DNA of 64,000 nt from Heterotrichella gracilis (lineage: Eukaryota > Sar > Xanthophyceae > Tribonematales > Xanthonemataceae), in contig JAULBX010001003.1 in assembly GCA_032358255.1 (NCBI GenBank), positions 92,062 to 156,061 on the forward strand, given 5' to 3'. The position numbers were made by a program, and so were the translations under genes. The notes beneath the pieces were generated by a model. That model did not search any database and was not told the origin of the DNA. It worked only from the letters and a program-made list of their open reading frames with translations. This document shows, piece by piece, positions 57,901 to 64,000 of this stretch. Position 1 is the stretch's first letter. Each line of letters starts with the position of its first letter.

Positions 57901-59027
57901 GCAGGGGTCACATGCGGGTGGGCGGTAAGCGCACACCCCATCCCCAGTGCGGCATCCAATGCTTCCACCTTGGTAGTGCTGGGGGCCATGCCATCCACCA
58001 GCCAGCCGTCTAGGGTAACGGGGCCGGACCCTAGGGTTTCCAGGGTGTGTGGGTCCAGCTCGTAGGGTAGGCCGGCCTGGGGGAGGGGCGGGGTTAGGGG
58101 TGTAGCGGGACGGGAATGTAGGGTTTTGCGAATGGAAGGCATGCAGCAAGGAAAGTGTTGCAGTTATTTCAGGGCGTTTCCAAATGAGTAGGCAGCCCAC
58201 AACTGGGGGTGGAATCAAGCAAGGGAAGCATGATCAAACCATGCCCATGCATGCCCCTATTGGCCCACGTCTTGGGTACATGTTTCTCACATATGACTGC
58301 TCCAAACACAAGAGCAGCCTTTTGCACCCTGAATGGCACCGCAATGCCCGCCCAAACCCTTCCCAAACCATAGCCAAGCCCCCACGTGGGTACCTCGAAG
58401 AGCGCGAGCAGGCGGCCCCCCCAGGGCACCACATTTGTGTTTGCGGGGTTCTTGAGCCGCAAATCCAGCGCATTTGCCAGCACCCCCCCCGCCCTCTGGG
58501 TCCCAAATGTGCTCCGGAACAGCACGTGGCCAGCGGCCTCCTCAGCCACCAGCTCCCTGCACAAGGGTTTTAGGGTTTCAGAACGTAGGGTTTTTAGTGG
58601 TTTTGATTGTTTCCAGCTCGCAAGGTGTGCAAACTTTCTTTTTGGCAATGTTGATTGTGCATGCCAACTCACGGAAGAACATCTACTGAGAATAGGCCAC
58701 CCAAGCATCCATACGCCCTACAGCACGGCTCCTACCCATAATTTCTTACCTGGTGCGCACGAATTTGCTCTGAAAGTGGACCTTCCCATCATCAGCAAAA
58801 CAGAACTTTGCCACGCATCCATCCCCGTCTAACCAGTGTGCGTATCTCTCCCCCGCCCGCTGCATGCTGCCTGGGGCATTCCTGAACAAGGTCCCCACAA
58901 GGTCGGAGGGTACCTCCCCTTCCACATCATCGATCCAATAGTCAAACTCCCCTGGCTGGCTAGCAAATGCGGCCTTCCAGTCCTGGTTGTTGTAGCTGTA
59001 TTCCGCCTCCAGCACCGGCTTTTCAAC
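54905..59027 (-). CDS. Carotenoid cleavage (apocarotenoid) oxygenase, 9 exons seen, 5' end unresolved
   Basis: Exons: 59027-58750, 58556-58394, 58076-57859, 57454-57175, 56881-56735, 56538-56421, 56148-56006, 55644-55471, 55057-54905; 557 aa plus a missing 5' part. The seven-bladed propeller family is recognised by DVEGEVPSDLVGTLFRNAPG, DGDGCVAKF, GTQRAGGVLANALDLRLKN, NTNVVPWGGRLLALFE and GLLGxV-type blocks. All four iron-binding His regions are present: TAHPHVTP, NPHDFLVT, IHHANGFE and HGLHGTW. Sequence order is closest, from memory, to cyanobacterial apocarotenoid-15,15'-oxygenase rather than plant NCED. It should cleave a double bond of a carotenoid or apocarotenoid with O2 and Fe(II). No ATG lies in phase before the acceptor at 59028; a transit-peptide exon further upstream is likely. 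The protein ends in a Gly-rich tail (GRGQGGGYHGPKP). Confidence 0.92.
55108..55235 (-). repeat. Two copies of the start of the last oxygenase exon in the preceding intron
   Basis: The acceptor side of the last exon (ttgaagtcatgggcatccat around 55034-55060) is echoed at about 55118-55162 and 55190-55235, each with gcatccatg or gcccatccatgac followed by a caacaggcac-like block. About 75-85 bp separate the copies. Confidence 0.8.
56936..56980 (-). repeat. Copy of the start of oxygenase exon 5 in the preceding intron
   Basis: catgaggtagcaggcc is shared with the exon at 56853-56868 (gatgaggtagcaggcc), and the flanking bases are similar. The copy lies about 95 bp away in the upstream intron. Confidence 0.75.
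57639..57726 (-). repeat. Copy of the end of oxygenase exon 3 in the next intron
   Basis: ccctacctcctcca, then atatcaccatgctgcagcct and cacgtgcgggtgatgagtgcacaccccgac in pieces, parallels 57853-57945, which covers the exon end and its GTAGGG donor. About 88 bp are copied, with around 70 percent identity by eye. Confidence 0.88.
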
Positions 59028-60968
59028 CTGCAGGTTTTTGAAAGGAAGAGAGTTCTGAGAATCGGACGCATAACTGCCCAACACATGGATGCCATGGGGT
59101 TCATTTATGATCTATATGTTGATGCTTGGGTAGCTTGTGAGTGTTCCCTCGTTCGGTTTGCACATACATGGGTGTACTCAAGGGTTGGATGTAGGGTATA
59201 GTTTGTGTGCTCCCCGTATGCAAACATAAAATAGTGTGCCCCAAATGCAACTTCTCCCTGTTTACGCTCTGCCCGGCATATGTTTGCCTTTTATTCTAAC
59301 TGCGGAACAAGCAGGCGCCCTGTTTGATAGCTGTCAAGGCACCACCAGCAACCAGCCCCTCCAGGTCAGGTCACGCAATAGATGGGAGCTGACTTGGGGT
59401 GAGTAGCCACAGGAACAAATACCTGTTCAGGGAGTGCTAATACATTTTGCAACACCTTGCAGAGTATGTCTTCACCCAGGCCTGAACCCCCTGCTGGGCC
59501 CCCACATGGACCAGTAAAAAGTCCCATGCCGGTTGACATTACCCGCGCATATGTACACCACGACACCTTGCAGTGCACGCACCGTCGCTGCCGAGGAAGT
59601 AGCGGCGGTGGACACCGTCCCTCTACAGGGCCGGCGGTGGAGGGAGGTGGGGGTGGTGGCAGGGGCTGCGGTGCGATACCCACCGCTGAGGGTATTGTGT
59701 GGCGGGGAAGGGGCGCAACCGACCCGCCTCCCCGCCCCTACTACACGCCCCCCGCCACACAGGCTTCCAGCCTCCATCGCCCCTGGGTTGAGTACTTAAC
59801 GACGTAAGGGGTTGGTCGAACCCTGGGAAGAGCCAGAGGTGTAGAAATCAAGGTTGGATTATGCATGCATGCATCGATGGTGGCAAGGCTGGCACCAGGT
59901 CAGCTCTTCAGTGCGCTATGCGTGTGGGTAATACAACGGGTCGTTGCTATGGTGGACAACGAAATGCAGGGCAAAAGTTTGCGTCGTCAGCCAGCTCAGG
60001 CAATGCTGCAGATACGTCAAGATGGTGCTGCAGCTCCACCGCAGATGGTCATCTCAGATGGATGATGCTGATTTGTAATACCACCCCTTGCACCACGGGT
60101 CTAACACTTGTATGGAAACGAGGATGATCTATGCCACGTGTCATCTGTAGAGCTTCACGAAGATTGATGCATGCATAAAGTCCTGCTGCAAAGCCATTGC
60201 TTGCTCAACCAGCTGCAACAACGCCCAAACACCGATGCCCCATTGTCCTGGCATCCTTATCCCTCAAAAACGAACGCCATAACACACCTCCTGCCGTTGT
60301 ATCAGATGCACCCTTGCCTGCTCTCTGTAGCAACGTAAGCAGTCTGACTTACGCCCTGCGCCCGGGGTTGCTTTTGCCCATTGAGATACATACAAAGGTA
60401 AGGGCGAGGGAATACTTTGGATAGTCGGTCCACTGGCATGTGCACAGCTGATGTCAACACTGCCTGCATCTTCGTATGCTGGCTGCGCCTTGCCAAGCTA
60501 CGAACCTCGAATACTAGCATATGCGCTTGCAAATCCATCCCTAATTAGTTCTTGCAGCTGGTTTGCCTTCCTTGTGGCTGTGGGCTTTGGAGTGGCATGT
60601 TGTGATGGCATGACCCCTGGTCTGTTGTATGCATGCATTGTACCGTTGTTTATGCCAGTGCTGCTGAGTTCGTCCCATGTCTGTCCAGGAACAGAAATCT
60701 AACAATAAAAATTTATTGTGCCCGCATCAGATTTATTATGTTGCCGCCGCCCTCTCCAATAAATAATACTTCTGCACTGCAGCGGTACAAGCACAACCCC
60801 AGGCGCCACCACCCAGCCGTTGCCCCACACCCTACCTTACCCTAGCCTCAATTACCCCTCACCACACCCAGTGCGCACACCCTTTGCTGCCCGTCCCCGC
60901 CCCTCACACTACCATACACCCCCTGCGTCACAGAGCTGAACCTAAACCCTACACTTCAATCCCGCCCC
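59028..60968. other. Divergent intergenic region, presumably holding the oxygenase 5' exon
   Basis: It lies between the first sure oxygenase exon (minus) and the coiled-coil gene (plus). At least one minus-strand exon with the oxygenase start must lie here, but no phase-compatible candidate could be picked. An ATG at 59092 fits in sequence but reads the next exon in the wrong frame. A long ATGCATGC tract lies at 59862-59872. Confidence 0.45.
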
Positions 60969-62466
60969 ATGGACCCCGCCACCCTGGCCGCCTTTGAGGC
61001 TCGAGCAGCAGCAGCCGAGCAGCGGTTGGGGGCACTGGAGGAGGCGCTGCAGGGGGGGAAAGGTGGGGTGCAAGGGGTTACTCGGAGGAAGTAGGGGGGT
61101 AGCCTAGGGTTTTTGGACATACATGTGTGGTATCCAGCTTTGTATAGCCAGGGTGGCAGCACTGGAAGAGTCACTTTTGACGGGGGGATAGGAAGGGTAA
61201 GGGTGTTGCTCAGCAGGCAGGGCAAGTAACCACCCTCTGCAAGAAAAATTCAAGAATGCTTTTCCTGCTTACACCACAAAAGACTTTTCGTCCAAAAATG
61301 CCTGTCCAGTCAGGACCATAGCCAACTCTCGAGACAGAGCGGTTTCCAATCCTTTGCAGGTGGTGGTGGTTCTGCCGCCCCCGCCTTCACGACCGCCCAC
61401 CTGGCCTCCCTCCAGAGCGTGCGGGAGCTGCTGGTGCAGGCCAAGGGGGAGCAAGAGGAGCTCAAGGGGAGGGTGCAGGAGGTGAGGGAGGGGGGAGGGA
61501 GGGAGGGGTTGCACGGGCACACCTTACCCCCAACAAGGTGTAAATCATGCGTATGTACTTGCACAAGAAGGGGTGCAAACCATGCTCATGTAATCGCGCA
61601 AAAAGGGGTTGACAGAGGGTTTCTCCATGCCGGCTCCTGGCAGCGGCTCGTAAAATATAGGCGCATATGTCTGTGGGTGGATGCATCCCATTGGGGCATG
61701 CCACTTGGTTCCGTCATGGCATGCCGCTTCACCGCCTAAAAGGCTCATGCAGTGCGGCATTGTACGCGAAAGCACCTGCACACCCACGCCTCCTATCAAC
61801 CCCATGCCCGCATGCAGCACCCTAAACGTTGCACGCACTTATTCCTGTCGCAATTGCACACATGGCTCAATCACATGCGCCTCCACAATGTATCCATCAC
61901 ATGGATTGCCCACATGGCCCCATGAAATCCACACCAGGGGTATACTATCTATACTACCGTTGGTATAGTTAGTATACCCCTGTCCACACCCCACCTGGGG
62001 CCTCGTCTCATGCCCCACAGCGGCCCAGCCACATTCCCTGCATGGTCAAAGCACGCAACACCCCCGTGCCCCCATCAAAGGCTGCATCAAATGCAGCACA
62101 GGCCAAAGGATGCAGTTGACTGGCTTTTCCTTTGATCAGTTTAGGTTAGATGCCCAGCCTATGACGTGTGGGAGCCCTGTTGGGCAGCTCTGGGTGTTCC
62201 TTCAACATATCCTCGAGGATGACATGCTCCTACTCGGCCCAGCTAGGTTCGCGCCCTATCGCGGCGCCATGTCGCATTTCCTGTCCCCGCGGTCCGCTGA
62301 TGTGTCACTCCCGTGCCTGCAGGCTGAGTCCGCCAAGTCAGCGCTTGAGGCGCAGGTGGCCAAGCTGCAGTACCAGGTGCAGCACCTCAAGATGGCGGTG
62401 CGGGAAGGGGACGAAAAGATAGCGGAGCTGACGGGGAAGGCGCCTGCCGCTGCTGCTGCGCAATGA
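60969..62466 (+). CDS. Small coiled-coil protein of unknown function, 3 exons
   Basis: Exons 60969-61062, 61360-61481 and 62323-62466 join in phase to 119 aa. The sequence is heptad-rich: TLAAFEARAAAAEQRLGALEEAL at the start, a short GGGG linker, then SVRELLVQAKGEQEELKGRV and SALEAQVAKLQYQVQHLKMAVREGDEKIAEL. It ends in an Ala run. This resembles small plant and animal coiled-coil proteins with a conserved KLQYRIxHLxRALxExD-type C-terminus, but I cannot name a function. The dimer or oligomer state is inference. Confidence 0.65.
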
Positions 62467-63033
62467 CACTTAGGGTTTCCCTTAACCCTAAACGGGTGGG
62501 CAGTGACGCGGGGAGCAGGCATGTGCATGTGAGGGGTTATTGGGGCTCTGCGCACAAATGTGACAAAATGCCATGCCAATGATGTGATGGTGTGGGGTGC
62601 ACCTGCCGGGGGATGCGCGCCATGCGGTACAAAGGCAGGGGACGAGAGGGGCGCGAGGGGGCACGGGCCGCAGCAGCGAGATGCGAGGCGGCTTTGCGCC
62701 TGTTGTGTGGCCGGTTTTGCAGTCACGGGCAGCTCCACTGCATGCCATGACGCCAGCATGCATGCTGCACATGGCTCTCTTGCCGATCCCCAACATGTAC
62801 GGTGGGGGTGGGGCTCTGAATGTGGACACACCTAGATTTGGATGTGCCATTACTTTTACTTGTCAACTTTCACCCGACAGGTGTACTAGATTCATGAAGT
62901 GAAGCAAACATGACAAACACAGTATGCCAATTATAATGGTCCGCATGGTGTGTTGTTTTAATCCCTTTTGTTTTGCAAATGAGCCCACCAAGCCCTTGTG
63001 TGACAATGTGCATGTGGTGTCTTTACAAGATTT

Positions 63034-63101
63034 TACAAGATTTATTTGACAGTCACATTCAGGGAGCCAACCCGGGCTCGCGAGACTGTTGGAGGCGCTT
63101 G
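63034..63101 (+). repeat. Dispersed repeat, third family, copy 2
   Basis: tacaagatttatttgacagt, then cagggagccaacccgggctc and gagactgttgg, is the same-strand partner of 35402-35470, with about six differences over 68 bp. Confidence 0.85.
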
Positions 63102-63380
63102 TACTTCACACTCTGAACCACTCCAAATACTTGACAAACTTTCATGTGTTTAAAAGTACTGCTGGCGCTGTAGTACTGCATAGTCGTTGCCGCGTAAGGC
63201 TGTAACGGTATCAAAAATGTCAAGTGAAGGCGTTACCAGGTAACCTCCGGGAGGAGCTCAGCTTGAACTTTGGCCAGTGGCACTACAGCGGCGGGGGTTC
63301 CACATGATGTGCCGCATCAAGCCTCACTGAACCGCATCATAAATTGTGCAACTTCAAAGCAAATCGACGATCGCATGCGA

Positions 63381-63424
63381 GAAAGACAGACAGAAAGGAA
63401 ACGCCCACAGGTCGCCACCAGGCC
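63381..63424 (-). repeat. Dispersed repeat, second family, copy 3
   Basis: On the minus strand it reads gcctggtggcgacctgtggg, then cgtttcctttctgtctg, matching 18991-19033 and 31889-31930. Confidence 0.7.
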
Positions 63425-63924
63425 CACCCCACCCACATGCTACTCACTCTCAGTGGCAACGCCTCAGGCTTAGAGAGTTGTCTCCGGTGTATAGCAATCA
63501 ACATACACATCAGGAGCTTTGGTGGGTCTGACGGAAGCCTACATCAAAAGACTGAGCCCTTGATGGGGGGCAGTACCTACTGTATACGCGGTATCACAAG
63601 AGAAATAAACACTACTATCTAGAGAAATTGCTGAAGATGGCAAAAAATGAATGGAAGCGGCTTGCAATGCCCTGGTAAAGCCCACATACTCTAGAGTTCA
63701 GGCAAGGTGATGCCACTGTCGGGTCGGAGCTAAGGAAGGAAAATAAGCCAATGGGATGCTCTACCTTAACACTGCTGGATTTCGCACATGGGTGCTGAGC
63801 AACATCCTGGAAAAGGACATGGCTCATATATGTCAGAAACCCCTAATCCCCTAGCCCCTCACCTCCACGTTGGTGCTGTGGAATCCAACAAATAGCTACT
63901 TCATGCCTCGCGACGTCTCCATCA

Positions 63925-63928
<4 letters not shown>

Positions 63929-64000
<72 letters not shown>
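63929..64000. other. Terminal poly-G run, probable artefact
   Basis: About 72 consecutive G fill the window to its last base, with no interruption. Such a run is most easily explained by a sequencing or assembly artefact at a contig edge or gap. Confidence 0.8.

Larger units (their letters stand above)
62467..63928. other. Intergenic region with two dispersed repeats
   Basis: It contains the third-family repeat copy at 63034-63101 and the second-family copy at 63381-63424. No gene was supported. Confidence 0.45.

Noticed and set aside
59028-59092. ATG at 59092 as start of the carotenoid oxygenase
   Set aside because: Reading through gives the wrong frame for the conserved exon, and the sequence just before 59027 looks like an intron acceptor (CCTGCAG).

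Overview
The window is nuclear DNA from a eukaryote, most probably a chlorophyte green alga. Genes are broken by many short GT-AG introns, coding GC is high, and plant-type telomere-like words (CCCTAAA/TTTAGGG) are scattered through introns. The proteins recognised (a plant/algal heavy-metal ATPase, a cyanobacterial-type carotenoid oxygenase, a UBA-UAS-UBX protein) fit that lineage. No organelle, bacterial or intact viral gene was seen. Genes were assembled by eye: every splice junction quoted is GT-AG, and exon lengths were checked to sum to an open frame.

Layout. 1-13970 holds four relatives of one F-box/leucine-rich family: a tail at the left edge, two damaged copies (2700-4013 minus; 9872-11190 plus) and one intact copy (12666-13970 plus). 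A four-exon type II membrane glycosyltransferase-like gene (5430-8140 minus) sits among them. 15916-22186 (minus) is a 12-exon secreted papain-family protease of the CfaD / 26-29 kDa proteinase type. Head-to-head with it, 490 bp away, is a 17-exon P1B copper-ATPase with three metal-binding domains (22677-31168 plus). Next come an unrecognised multipass membrane protein (33269-35822), a secreted ML/MD-2-like lipid-binding protein (37453-38339), a UBXN7-like Cdc48/p97 adaptor (39371-43877 minus), a DUF455 ferritin-like protein (45407-48218 plus), a secreted NodB polysaccharide deacetylase (49281-53284 minus), an apocarotenoid oxygenase (54905-59027 minus, 5' end unresolved) and a small coiled-coil protein (60969-62466 plus). 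The sequence ends in about 72 G, probably an artefact.

The genes do not form one pathway; they look like ordinary euchromatic neighbours. The standout signal is structural. In most multi-exon genes, a diverged copy of 20-100 bp from an exon edge, usually with its splice site, lies in the neighbouring intron or just beyond the gene. I call these exon echoes. I counted about eighteen cases in seven genes. They match what intron creation or growth by tandem duplication of AG|GT-containing segments would leave, and several keep usable splice sites.
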